A stretch of 7,500 nt of DNA from Bryobacterales bacterium (GTDB lineage: Bacteria > Acidobacteriota > Terriglobia > Bryobacterales > Bryobacteraceae). Both the position numbers and the translations under genes were made by a program. This document shows positions 1-7,378 of this stretch, piece after piece. Location: assembly GCA_030838885.1 (NCBI GenBank), contig JAUZEU010000342.1, positions 1 to 7,500 on the forward strand, in the 5' to 3' direction. The notes below the pieces were generated by a model that saw nothing but the letters and a program-made list of their open reading frames with translations, was not told where the DNA came from and did no database searches. The number at the start of each line of letters is the position of its first letter. Positions within the stretch are counted from its first letter, which is position 1.

Positions 1-341
1 CCCTCATCATGGCCCGAATTTTGATCTCCCCGTCGGGGCCCGCGCAATCTCACCCTCCGGCTTGGCGGAGATGGCCCAGCGATCGGAACTGAGCCACCCG
101 GGCCCACTGTGATCTGGAAGTCCCGCACATCCCAGGCGAACGTGATCAGAAATCGGAGCGGCACGTTTGCCGTGGTGATTCTGCCGCCGTTTGAGCGATT
201 GATCGACATGCCACGGCCGCCGGGCGCGCCCGGCTTCACCGACGCTACTTCGAAAACCGCCCCGGTTGTTGTCTGTGCCTGGGCGAATAAACCCGTTACG
301 ATTATGACTGAAAGAGCTGCCGCCAATGCCATTCTGTACAC
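1..341 (-). pseudogene. TIGR03435-family (Solibacter paralog family) exported protein, N-terminal part, two apparent frameshifts, cut by window edge
   Basis: Read from a GTG at 341-339 (or the ATG at 332-330), this encodes a hydrophobic signal-like segment (ALAAALSVIIVTGLFAQA) and then FEVASVKPGAPGGRGMS and RITTANVPLRFLITFAWDV, the pattern of the TIGR03435 family found in many copies in Solibacter-type Acidobacteria. The match then leaves this frame. GPGWLSSDRWAISAKPEGEI continues in a second frame from about base 105, and GPDGEIKIRAMMR in the third frame from about base 40. Each switch is explained by one missing base in a G/C-rich run (about 100-107 and 36-44). The original frame stays open to the window edge but loses all family resemblance. 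GGAGGG at 360-355 may be its ribosome binding site, although the spacing to GTG (13 nt) is long; a CTG at 353 would give a more basic signal-peptide start. The family function is unknown. The gene could be a true pseudogene or an intact gene carrying two sequencing errors. Confidence 0.75.
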
Positions 342-370
342 TTTGGTCTTCAGACCCTCCTATCCAGACG

Positions 371-1180
371 TTATTCCGCGGGCAACTGTTCAATAGTTCC
401 GTAATATTTCCGCGCAGAATCGCCGGTTTCCGGTAGGACGGCAAGGGTTAGCCATTTTGCGCTGGTCGCGGACGGGTTTTTTTGCGCGATCGCCAAGAGT
501 GGCTGTGACCGGTTCAGGCCGGTTGAAAATCCGAAGCCATTTTGACCAGTGGCAGTCGTTCCAGGTGCTCTGGCCCCTGGATAAGTTGAGCACTCGCCCT
601 CGTCGAGTATGTAGACTTCTCCTTCCGTGATGGCAAGTTGGGCCAGGAGTTTGGCTTCTTCGAGCGCTTTGTCGTACTCGGCTTTGCGCTCGGCCTGTAG
701 TTCTTTGAGTTGTCTCTCGTTCTTTTCGATGCTGCGCCGGATTCTGGATTCGTAGAGAGCGAGTTCCTGGAGCTTTTTGCCGTCGGCCAGCCAGACGCGG
801 GCCTGACAGACGGCGGCATGGCCCTCGGAGGAGTCGATGTCTACGTCGATCATGGGGTTGGACATACCAATGGCAAAGATGTTGCTTTCAAGAGCTCGCG
901 CCCTGTTTAGACGCCATTGGTCTTCAGCGATGGAGGTGGCCAGCCAGCGCTCGCGGTGATTGGCGGGCTGAAGGTCTTCGATGATTCCTTCGCAGTGTTG
1001 GTTGAAGGCTACGCGGTCTTCCTTCGACATCGCGTAGAACTGGCCGGTGGTTTGGTCGCGGAAAGCGCTGATGCGGGTGCGCGGTTTTTGTTTGGCGGCT
1101 TCCGCCTCCGCGGCTTTTTGCGCGTTGATTTGTCGGATGATTTCGCGATGTCCCATTGGCCTTCCTGGGTCTGACGTCAT
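371..1180 (-). CDS. Hypothetical protein, Acidobacteria-type paralogous family, with central coiled coil
   Basis: This 269-residue protein has no signal peptide or membrane segment, so it is probably cytoplasmic. The N-terminal third is basic and carries INAQKAAEAEAAKQ, then a region of the type EDRVAFNQHCEGIIEDLQP and a helical stretch with SIAEDQWRLNRARALESNIF. This layout resembles a hypothetical family I recall as abundant in Solibacter/Bryobacter genomes, whose members usually begin with an NAQ...TGP...GK...HGLT segment. Here that segment has diverged. Residues about 135-185 are rich in K, E, L and Q and are likely coiled coil. The tail contains NGFGFSTGLNR. The ATG at 1180 is chosen because GAGGG lies about 8 nt upstream; an in-frame ATG at 1156 follows AGGAAGG and is a possible alternative. 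The TIGR03435-like gene starts about 30 bases downstream, so the two may be co-transcribed. I do not know its function. Confidence 0.75.
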   Translation of the reverse strand: MTSDPGRPMGHREIIRQINAQKAAEAEAAKQKPRTRISAFRDQTTGQFYAMSKEDRVAFNQHCEGIIEDLQPANHRERWLATSIAEDQWRLNRARALESNIFAIGMSNPMIDVDIDSSEGHAAVCQARVWLADGKKLQELALYESRIRRSIEKNERQLKELQAERKAEYDKALEEAKLLAQLAITEGEVYILDEGECSTYPGARAPGTTATGQNGFGFSTGLNRSQPLLAIAQKNPSATSAKWLTLAVLPETGDSARKYYGTIEQLPAE

Positions 1181-1297
1181 ATTGGTTACCCTCGATTGAG
1201 AAGTAACATGCCGAATAGTGGGTAACTGCTGGTGACGTCCGGATGTTATTGAATTAATTCGAGAGATATTTCTGTGACGCGCGTGACCGTTCGGAGC
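1181..1297 (-). promoter_or_regulatory. Intergenic leader of the 269-residue gene, probable promoter region
   Basis: This gap between the putative terminator and the hypothetical gene must carry the gene's promoter if it is not read from the transporter operon. It includes the most AT-rich stretch nearby (about 1244-1273), with the perfect 10 bp palindrome GAATTAATTC at 1251-1260. Toward the hairpin is GTGAC repeated around GCGC (1274-1287). I could not find a convincing -35/-10 pair, so the promoter itself is not placed. GAGGG, a good ribosome binding site, lies about 8 nt before the ATG at 1180. Confidence 0.3.
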
Positions 1298-1330
1298 CGG
1301 GCAGGCGCGGCCGGGGGTCCGCGCGTCCCG
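1298..1330 (-). terminator. GC-rich hairpin after the ABC transporter operon, possible terminator
   Basis: Ten bases past the ATPase stop codon the minus strand can fold into a 6 bp stem GCGCGG/CCGCGC with an 8-base loop (ACCCCCGG). A CGGG/CCCG outer stem extends it across a small AC/CTG internal loop. Its place between the last gene of one unit and the 269-residue gene suits a transcription end. No T-run follows on the minus strand, so it is not a classical intrinsic terminator. Confidence 0.35.
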
Positions 1331-1340
1331 GAGTGGTTGG

Positions 1341-2861
1341 TTAGTGACTTCCGGCCATCTGGCGGCCGATCACGGCAAGATCAGCATCGACGGGCGTTGT
1401 TTCGTGCACGAGATTGCCGCCGCTGATGACGTAAATGCGGTCGGCTATTTCCAGGAGCTCGTCCAGATCTTCGCTCACCAGCAGGACTGCCGCGCCGCGG
1501 TTGCGTGTTTCAATTAACCGGTCATGGATGAAATCGACGGCTTTGAAGTCGAGGCCGAAACACGGATTCGCGGCTACCAGCACTCGTACTTCGCCGCTGG
1601 AGAGTTCGCGGGACAGAATCGCACGCTGCACATTGCCGCCGGAAAGGTCGCCGATCGGCGCGTCGCCCTGGGGCGGGCGGACGGAGAATTTCTGAATCAT
1701 GTCGCGCCCGAAGTTCACGATCGATGCGCGATTGAGCAGGAAGCCGGCTTCCCGGAAGGGAGGCTTATCGAACACACGAAGAGCGATGTTCTCGGCCACG
1801 CTCATGCGGGGTACCGCCGCATTGCGCAGTGGCTCCTCCGGCAGGACAAAGAAGCGGTGCTTACGCAGCAAAGCGCGGGTGGGCAGGTGGAGCTCGCCAG
1901 ATACGGTGATGTGCCCTGAGGTGGCGGCGCGCTGGCCGGCGATTACTTCCAGCAACTCTTTTTGCCCGTTGCCAGACACGCCGGCGATACCCACGATCTC
2001 TCCTTCGTGCACCGTGAGATCGATGCCGTGGACGGCTTCAAGTCCGTTGTCATCCATGGCCCGGAGCGCGTGCAGTTGCAGAAGGGCTGCACCACGTTTG
2101 GCAGGCACTTTATCGACCCGGCGGCCCTCCGGAGCTTCGCCCATCATCATGGCGGCCATGCGCTCGGGGTCGAGGGCCGTCACGCGGCCTGCGCCGGCAA
2201 AGCGGCCTCGGCGCAGCACCGTCACGCTGTCGCAAAAGGCCATCACTTCGCGGAACTTGTGAGTGATCAGCAGGACGCTGAGTTCGCCCGCTTCCACCAG
2301 GCGCCGGAGGAAGCCGAGCACTTCATCCGCCTCCTGTGGCGTGAGTACCGAGGTCGGCTCATCCAGGATGAGGAAGCGCGTTTCGAGATAGAGTTCCTTC
2401 AGGATTTCGACCTTCTGCTTTTGGCCTGCAGACAGGTTGGCGATATGGCTTTCGAGATCTACCTGGAACGGCGCTTGTTTCAGAAAGTCGCGTAGTCTGG
2501 TGAACTCTGCTTTCCAATCGATGATGAGCGGCAGATCGGGCCGGGCGAGCACCAGGTTTTCCGCAACAGTCATTGAGGGAATCAGCGTGAAGTGCTGAAA
2601 CACCATGCCGATCCCGTGGCGTCGGGCTTCACGAGGTGAGCCAGCATGCATAGGAGTGCCGTCCACGCGGACCACGCCGGCGTCGGCTTGATAGACGCCC
2701 ATGAGGCATTTGACCAGCGTGCTCTTCCCTGCTCCGTTCTCGCCGAGCAGGGCGTGGAAGGTTCCAGGAGCAAGGCGCAGCGAGACGTCATCCACGACCT
2801 TCAGCGCGCCGAAGATCTTACTGATGCCAACCGCTTCTATCTCTGGAGGAGGCTGTCTCAT
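1341..2861 (-). CDS. ABC transporter ATP-binding protein, double-domain, BMP/nucleoside (YufO/NupO) type
   Basis: This 506-residue cytoplasmic ATPase would power the two permeases encoded just upstream. The first nucleotide-binding domain is complete: Walker A GENGAGKST (40-48), Q-loop Gln89, signature LSAGQ (143-147), Walker B LILDEP (164-169) and switch His201. The second domain has the degenerate Walker A GVSGNGQKEL (294-303), signature LSGGN (406-410) and AANPCFGLD (430-438) in place of a normal Walker B. This asymmetry is usual for the sugar/nucleoside ATPases of this class, so it is not decay, and the first site probably does most of the hydrolysis. The start is the ATG at 2861, whose ATGA overlaps the stop of the preceding permease. 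The frame stays open 62 codons further upstream, but that stretch lies inside the permease gene and lacks ABC similarity. Only a weak GGAG lies about 14 nt before the start, so translational coupling is likely. It is the last gene of the unit. Confidence 0.93.
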   Translation of the reverse strand: MRQPPPEIEAVGISKIFGALKVVDDVSLRLAPGTFHALLGENGAGKSTLVKCLMGVYQADAGVVRVDGTPMHAGSPREARRHGIGMVFQHFTLIPSMTVAENLVLARPDLPLIIDWKAEFTRLRDFLKQAPFQVDLESHIANLSAGQKQKVEILKELYLETRFLILDEPTSVLTPQEADEVLGFLRRLVEAGELSVLLITHKFREVMAFCDSVTVLRRGRFAGAGRVTALDPERMAAMMMGEAPEGRRVDKVPAKRGAALLQLHALRAMDDNGLEAVHGIDLTVHEGEIVGIAGVSGNGQKELLEVIAGQRAATSGHITVSGELHLPTRALLRKHRFFVLPEEPLRNAAVPRMSVAENIALRVFDKPPFREAGFLLNRASIVNFGRDMIQKFSVRPPQGDAPIGDLSGGNVQRAILSRELSSGEVRVLVAANPCFGLDFKAVDFIHDRLIETRNRGAAVLLVSEDLDELLEIADRIYVISGGNLVHETTPVDADLAVIGRQMAGSH

Positions 2862-3787
2862 TTTTTGCCGAGTGCTCCGGGCATGCCTGCAAGACGGCGG
2901 TTCGGTGAGCACGTAGCGATCATCACGGCCATGGTGAGCAGGTACGGAGAGGCGTTGAAGAGATGGTAGTAGCCGTTGACGCCCAGGGATTGCAGGGACG
3001 GCCCTAACGCCTGCGCGCCGCCGAACAAAAGCGCTGCGGCAAGGCAACGGCGCGGACTCCAGCGGGCGAAGATCACGAGGGCTACGGCCATGAGCCCCTG
3101 GCCGCCGGAGATGCCTTCGGACCAGATGCCCGGGAAGTAAAGAGTGAGATGCGCGCCGCCGACTGCCGCGAGTGCACCGCCGAGAGTGATCGCGAGGAAG
3201 CGAACGGCGTTCACGTTGATGCCCAGGGCGCGCGCAGCCTGCGGATCGTCACCTGCCGCGCGGATGTTGAGACCCCAGCGCGTGCGCGTGAAGAGCCAGT
3301 GCAGCAGAAAGCTGACGACGATCCCGATAAAGAACAGCGGGCTGATGCGCAGGGCGGATTCCACTGCAGGAACGTGACTCCAGCCGCCCAGCTGGAGCAG
3401 CGGTAACTGCGGGGCCATGGGAGCGACAAAGCGTTTGCCGAAGAAGAAGGCGAGGCCGCTGCCAAACAGAATCATGGCGATGCCTGCCGCTACATCATTG
3501 ACAGCGGGTTGCTGCGTCAGCCATGCGTGGATGGCACCCAGCACCAGGCCTGCGGCCGCGGCCGCGAGCACGCCGAGCCAGGGGGAGCCCGTGAGGTCCG
3601 ACACGGCGAACGCCGTCATGGCACCCATGAGCAGCACGCCTTCCATGCCGAGGTTGATCTTGCCGCTCTTTTCGGTGAGACATTCGCCCAGGCTGACGAA
3701 CATGTAAGGAATGCTGCCGCGCATGGCGCCGCCCACGAGAGCAACCGCTACGCCCCACGGGCCGAGGCCCTCAGACGGCAACTGCAT
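2858..3787 (-). CDS. ABC transporter inner-membrane permease, BPD_transp_2 family (YufQ/NupQ type)
   Basis: This 309-residue integral membrane protein is one of two permease subunits forming the import channel. It has many hydrophobic helices and the family's hallmark segment SLGECLTEKSGKINLGMEGV (about 32-51), close to the ALGE...TE.aG..NLG.EG pattern of the second permease in nucleoside/BMP transporters. The cytoplasmic coupling region shows GLNIRAAGDDPQAARALGIN (about 173-192), expected to contact the ATPase. Length is normal for the family. The ATG at 3787 is supported by GGAG about 10 nt upstream, and the gene overlaps the end of the preceding permease by 17 bp. Its TGA overlaps the ATPase ATG. 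The solute is not readable from this subunit. Confidence 0.93.
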   Translation of the reverse strand: MQLPSEGLGPWGVAVALVGGAMRGSIPYMFVSLGECLTEKSGKINLGMEGVLLMGAMTAFAVSDLTGSPWLGVLAAAAAGLVLGAIHAWLTQQPAVNDVAAGIAMILFGSGLAFFFGKRFVAPMAPQLPLLQLGGWSHVPAVESALRISPLFFIGIVVSFLLHWLFTRTRWGLNIRAAGDDPQAARALGINVNAVRFLAITLGGALAAVGGAHLTLYFPGIWSEGISGGQGLMAVALVIFARWSPRRCLAAALLFGGAQALGPSLQSLGVNGYYHLFNASPYLLTMAVMIATCSPNRRLAGMPGALGKK

Positions 3788-4832
3788 TGGCCTTTACTCC
3801 GCTGTTGATATGTGCCCGGGTGCGGAACCGCCCGTAGACGGTGTCGCTGAGCAGGATGAAGAGGAAGAGAATGCCTTGCAGGACGGTGATAGTGGCGTCC
3901 GGCAGATCATGCGCCCGCTGCAGCATGCCGCCGCTGGCGAGCAGGCCGCCGACCATCACGGAGACAACCAGCACGCCGAGGGGCGACTGGCGCGAAAGGA
4001 AGGCCACCAGTATGCCGACGTAACCATAGCCGGCGTTGAGCGATTCATTGCCGCGCCCATGCACCGCCGCGACTTCGATCATGCCCGCAAGCCCTGCACA
4101 GGCTCCACCCAGGAAGCCGGCGATCACAACGAGCTTGCCTACAGGCAGGCCTACCAGTTGGGCCGTGCGAACATTGCCGCCGGAGATTTTGAGCGAAAAA
4201 CCGAAGGTGGTGCGGTCCACCAGAATCCATGCGATCAGGCAGGCAATCACGCCGAAGAGAATGCCGTGGTGCACGTGGGTACCGCTGAAGTAAGCGAGCC
4301 GGTGGTCGGGCGTTAGAGGGTAGGTGGCCGGGTTATTGAGACTGGAAGGATCGCGCAAGGGGCCTTCGATCAGCTGGTTCATGAACGCGATGGCCAGGTA
4401 GTTCAGCAGCAGGCCGCTGATGACGGCGCTCACGCCGCGGTAGTGCTGCAGTGCAACGCTGAATGCGATCCACAGGCCTCCGCAGAGCATGGCCGCGATG
4501 CCCATGGTTACCAGACAGAACCAGGGTGGCATGGAGAGTGTTGCGAGTCCGGCGGAGATGGCCCCCAGGCCACCAACCACTAGTGCGCCCTCATTGCCGA
4601 TTACGATGATGCCGGCGCGCGCCGGAAGGCTGGTACACAAGCCGCACAGCAATAGGGGAGAGGCACGGACAAGGGTGTTCTGCCAGGAATACCAGCTGCC
4701 GAAACCGGCTTTCCAGAGGGAGGCGTAGACCAGCAGCGGGTTGGCTCCGGCGAGGGCGCAGAAGATGCCGAAGACGATCATGCCGGCTGCGATAGCGCCG
4801 AAGGGGATGAGTATGGATTCGGCTCGTTTCAT
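3771..4832 (-). CDS. ABC transporter inner-membrane permease, BPD_transp_2 family (YufP/NupP type)
   Basis: This 353-residue integral membrane protein is the first and longer of the two permeases. It begins with a short basic end (MKRAE) and a strong transmembrane helix, then the hallmark LCGLCTSLPARAGIIVIGNE (about 62-81), equivalent to the tGLa.alp.raGl.NIG.EG motif of this subfamily. GVSAVISGLLLNYLA (about 133-147) and GYGYVGILVAFL in the last third also match conserved family blocks. The ATG at 4832 lies 18 bp after the stop of the binding-protein gene, and GAGGAAAAG before it can serve as ribosome binding site. It pairs with the following permease as a heterodimer, as in YufP/YufQ systems. 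Differences from common members, such as VIGNEGALVV where NIGAEGQ is usual, look like normal divergence. Confidence 0.93.
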   Translation of the reverse strand: MKRAESILIPFGAIAAGMIVFGIFCALAGANPLLVYASLWKAGFGSWYSWQNTLVRASPLLLCGLCTSLPARAGIIVIGNEGALVVGGLGAISAGLATLSMPPWFCLVTMGIAAMLCGGLWIAFSVALQHYRGVSAVISGLLLNYLAIAFMNQLIEGPLRDPSSLNNPATYPLTPDHRLAYFSGTHVHHGILFGVIACLIAWILVDRTTFGFSLKISGGNVRTAQLVGLPVGKLVVIAGFLGGACAGLAGMIEVAAVHGRGNESLNAGYGYVGILVAFLSRQSPLGVLVVSVMVGGLLASGGMLQRAHDLPDATITVLQGILFLFILLSDTVYGRFRTRAHINSGVKANAVAV

Positions 4833-4850
4833 CTTTTATTTATCTTTTCC

Positions 4851-5954
4851 TCATCCGTGCGCCCGCCCGTCCACACCTTCTACTAGCCAGTCCATTTTGT
4901 CGAGTGCGACATCGGTGATGCCGAGCGTTCTCCCGGCCGGGACGACGGTGTGTCCTTCGTTGTCGCGAATGGGTCCGCGATAGATTTCGAGCGAGCCGTT
5001 GAGGATGGAGGCTTTCGCTGCCGCTATGCGTGAGCGCGACTGTTCAGTGACCGACGGGCCATAGGGAGAGAGTTTGCAGAACTCGTCTTTCAGCGTGCCT
5101 GTGAGGCGCCGTGGGATGGTGCCGTTCGTAACGGATTTGCCCGCCCTCACCATTTCCGCGATGCGCACGTAGACTGTGCCCCACGCCCACTGCGCGCCGG
5201 TGAGAAAGCCGTGCGGGGCCATGGAGGATTGATCGAACTGATAGCCGCAGCCGAAGACGCCCCGCCGTTCCGCCGTTTGGACGATGACGCGTGGTGAACC
5301 GGTGTGGCCGGTGAGAACGTCAATGCCCTGATCGACCAGGCTGCTGGACGCTTCGGCCTCACGCACGGGCAGAACCCAGTCGCCCGTGAAGACCACTTTG
5401 GTGGTGGCACGCGGGTTCACGCTGCGCGCGCCGAGGGTGAAGCTGTTGATGTTACGCAGCACCTGCGGGATGGGCTTGGCCGCAACGAAGCCGAGCTTGC
5501 CGGTCCGGGTGGAGAGGCCGGCCAGCATGCCGGAAAGGAACTCCACCTCGTCAATGAAGCCGAAGTAGATGCCGATGTTCTTCGGATGCTTCGCTTCGTC
5601 ATAGAGGCCGCCGCAGTGGAAGAACTGAACGGAAGGGTTTTCGCGGGCTACATCGATTGTGAAGGGGTCTAAGTGCCCAAAGGAGGTGGCGAAGATTACA
5701 GAGGCATTGTCCTGGAAGATCATGTCGCGCATGGATTCTTCGGCGGCAACGGTTTCGGGTACGCTTGCTTCATCGATGGCCTTGACCCAGGGAAAGCGGC
5801 GTAAGGTAGCCTTGCCTTCCGCGTGGGACTGGTTGTAACCGAGGTCGTTTTTTGGGCCGTTGTAGATAAAGCCGACGGTGAGCGGTTGATTGGTGGAGGC
5901 GGCTGGCAGGAGAGCCGGGGCGGCAAGGCCGGCGAGTAGTTCGCGACGGGTCAT
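4851..5954 (-). CDS. BMP-family ABC transporter substrate-binding protein with Tat-like signal peptide
   Basis: This 367-residue periplasmic receptor should deliver the solute to the adjacent permeases. The N-terminus TRRELLAG followed by a hydrophobic stretch to about residue 20 resembles a twin-arginine signal. It has no lipobox cysteine, although many relatives are lipoproteins. The mature part shows the BMP (PF02608) pattern: LTVGFIYNGPKNDLGYNQSH (25-44), VEFLSGMLAGL..TGKLGFVAAKPIPQV (137-165), INSFTLGARSVNP (169-181), a GYQFDQS segment (237-243) that probably lines the ligand pocket, and MDWLVEGV (354-361) near the end, typical of the subgroup ending in MDWFVEGV. The start ATG at 5954 overlaps the amidase stop (ATGA) and has GGAG 7 nt upstream. 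Known BMP ligands include purine nucleosides, but other solutes occur, so the ligand is unassigned. Confidence 0.92.
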   Translation of the reverse strand: MTRRELLAGLAAPALLPAASTNQPLTVGFIYNGPKNDLGYNQSHAEGKATLRRFPWVKAIDEASVPETVAAEESMRDMIFQDNASVIFATSFGHLDPFTIDVARENPSVQFFHCGGLYDEAKHPKNIGIYFGFIDEVEFLSGMLAGLSTRTGKLGFVAAKPIPQVLRNINSFTLGARSVNPRATTKVVFTGDWVLPVREAEASSSLVDQGIDVLTGHTGSPRVIVQTAERRGVFGCGYQFDQSSMAPHGFLTGAQWAWGTVYVRIAEMVRAGKSVTNGTIPRRLTGTLKDEFCKLSPYGPSVTEQSRSRIAAAKASILNGSLEIYRGPIRDNEGHTVVPAGRTLGITDVALDKMDWLVEGVDGRAHG

Positions 5955-7378
5955 GCCAGCACTCCGGCCGGGATAGTGCGGAATGCTTCAGGCACGGCCG
6001 CGGAGACGATGCCGCGCGCCTGAAGTTCCCATGCGACTCGCAGCAATGCCGCTTCCTGATAAGGCGCGCCGATCAACTGGACACCGAGTGGCATCGAGCC
6101 GGGCAGGTGCACCGGCACCGTGACTACCGGCAATCCGACGAAGGAGATGGGCTGCGAGAAGATGCCGATATTGGGGCGCGCCGGTATCTCTTTGCCATCG
6201 AGCACGATGGTCTCCTGGCCGATTCGGATGGCCGGGCACGGTGTGGCGGGCGCGAGGATGACATCGACATCGCGAAAGACTTCACGCATGCGGTCACGGT
6301 ACCAGGAGCGGAATCGCTGGGCGAAACTAACCCAGGCCGCAGGGACAAGAGTTCCGGCGAGGAAGCGGCTGCGGGTGTGCGGATCGAAGTCGGCGGCGCG
6401 CTTTTTCAAGTCGGCCAGGTGGTGGTTACCGCCTTCGGAGGCGGTGATGATGTAAGCGGCGGCGCGTGCTCTGGCTGCTTCGGGCAACTCGATCGTGCGG
6501 TCTGCTCCGAGTGCGTTCGCGACGGCCGAGACCGCTTCGAAGACAGCGGGTTCTCCCTGCTTCTGAAAGTACCCGCCCGCGATCCCGATGCGAAGGTCCT
6601 GCTGGCCGAGGCGCAGTTGCAGAGTGCAGGGTTCGGGGGGGTGGGTGCTGCAGACGGGATCGAGCAGGTCGGGTCCGTGGATGGCGTCAAAAGCGGCTGC
6701 CAGATCTTCTGCGGAGCGTGCAAAGGGGCCAATGTGATCCAGGCTTCCGACGAAGAGAAAAGCGCCGCGACGCGAGACGCGGCCGTAGGTGGGCTTCAGG
6801 CCGAAGACGCCACAGAAGGCGGACGGCACGCGGATGGAGCCATTGGTGTCAGAACCGAGGGTGAGGGGGACCAGGCCGGCCGCGACGGCAGCGGCTGAAC
6901 CACCGGAGGAGCCGCCCGCCACGCGGGTCAGATCGTGTGGATTCCGGGTCGCGCCGTAATGGCTGTTTTCGGTGGTGAAGCCATAAGCGAACTCATCCAT
7001 GTTGAGAGCGCCTACGAGTACGGCGCCTGCACGACGCAGCGCGCAAACGGAGGCAGCATCGTGCTGTGGTGCGGGTGCGTCTGCCCGGATCACGGAGCCG
7101 GCAAGCGTAGGAAGTCCCTCTATGTCGAGAAGGTTTTTGACTGCGAAGGGAACGCCTGCGAGCGGGCCGGGATCTTCGCCACGCGCGAGTGCGGCATCCA
7201 CTTTACGGGCCTCATCAAGGGCTCTGTTGGCGAGGACTTCAGTAAAGCAGTTCAGCGTTCCGTCAAATGCCTGAATGCGCGCGAGGGCGTCTTTGGCGAC
7301 TTCGGTGGCAGTAGTTTTTCCGGCGCGGATGGCCGCGGAGATGGCGAGCGCTCCGGAGGAGCCGAGATCCTGGCTCAT
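5951..7378 (-). CDS. AtzE-family amidohydrolase (amidase signature enzyme)
   Basis: This 475-residue cytoplasmic hydrolase splits C-N amide bonds using the amidase-signature Ser-cisSer-Lys triad: Lys81 in VPFAVKNLLD, cis-Ser157 in GGSSGGSAAAVAAG, and nucleophile Ser181 in GSDTNGSIRVP. All three are present, so it should be active. The TNGSIRVP form and the VKNLLDIEG.PTLAGS segment (81-95) point to the AtzE family rather than GatA. Length is normal for the family. The preceding gene encodes an AtzG-like protein, the small partner of AtzE in the 1-carboxybiuret hydrolase of s-triazine degradation. Relatives (HpxX/HpxY, from memory) occur in Klebsiella urate/oxalurate catabolism. The ATG at 7378 overlaps the AtzG stop by 4 bp and has no strong ribosome binding site, so coupling is likely. 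With a solute importer directly downstream and no s-triazine genes visible, a ureide or purine-derived substrate is my inference. Confidence 0.9.
   Translation of the reverse strand: MSQDLGSSGALAISAAIRAGKTTATEVAKDALARIQAFDGTLNCFTEVLANRALDEARKVDAALARGEDPGPLAGVPFAVKNLLDIEGLPTLAGSVIRADAPAPQHDAASVCALRRAGAVLVGALNMDEFAYGFTTENSHYGATRNPHDLTRVAGGSSGGSAAAVAAGLVPLTLGSDTNGSIRVPSAFCGVFGLKPTYGRVSRRGAFLFVGSLDHIGPFARSAEDLAAAFDAIHGPDLLDPVCSTHPPEPCTLQLRLGQQDLRIGIAGGYFQKQGEPAVFEAVSAVANALGADRTIELPEAARARAAAYIITASEGGNHHLADLKKRAADFDPHTRSRFLAGTLVPAAWVSFAQRFRSWYRDRMREVFRDVDVILAPATPCPAIRIGQETIVLDGKEIPARPNIGIFSQPISFVGLPVVTVPVHLPGSMPLGVQLIGAPYQEAALLRVAWELQARGIVSAAVPEAFRTIPAGVLA

Noticed and set aside
7..444. A separate 145-residue minus-strand protein at the left edge
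   Set aside because: It overlaps the end of the 269-residue gene in another frame. Only its last part (GPGWLSSDRW...) has family resemblance, and that part is better explained as the middle piece of the frameshifted TIGR03435-like gene.
1274..1287. GTGAC-GCGC-GTGAC as a regulator binding site
   Set aside because: It is a 5 bp direct repeat around a GC core, too short to separate from chance, and does not match an operator I can name.
1548..1983. Loss of Walker A lysine and Walker B acidic residues in the second ATPase domain as sign of decay
   Set aside because: GNGQ.EL and AANP..GLD forms are the normal state of the second domain in sugar/nucleoside-type double ATPases.
2862..3047. N-terminal extension of the ABC ATPase by 62 codons
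   Set aside because: The extension lies wholly within the permease gene, is arginine-rich with no ABC similarity, and the ATG at 2861 starts just before the normal first strand of the domain with an ATGA overlap.
6107..6898. Long open frame on the plus strand (263 codons) opposite the amidase gene
   Set aside because: It lies antisense to a well-supported amidase. Its translation has low-complexity G/D/A-rich composition with no recognisable domain, as expected from a shadow frame in high-GC DNA. The same holds for plus-strand frames at 1699-2262, 1962-2495 and 3711-4316.
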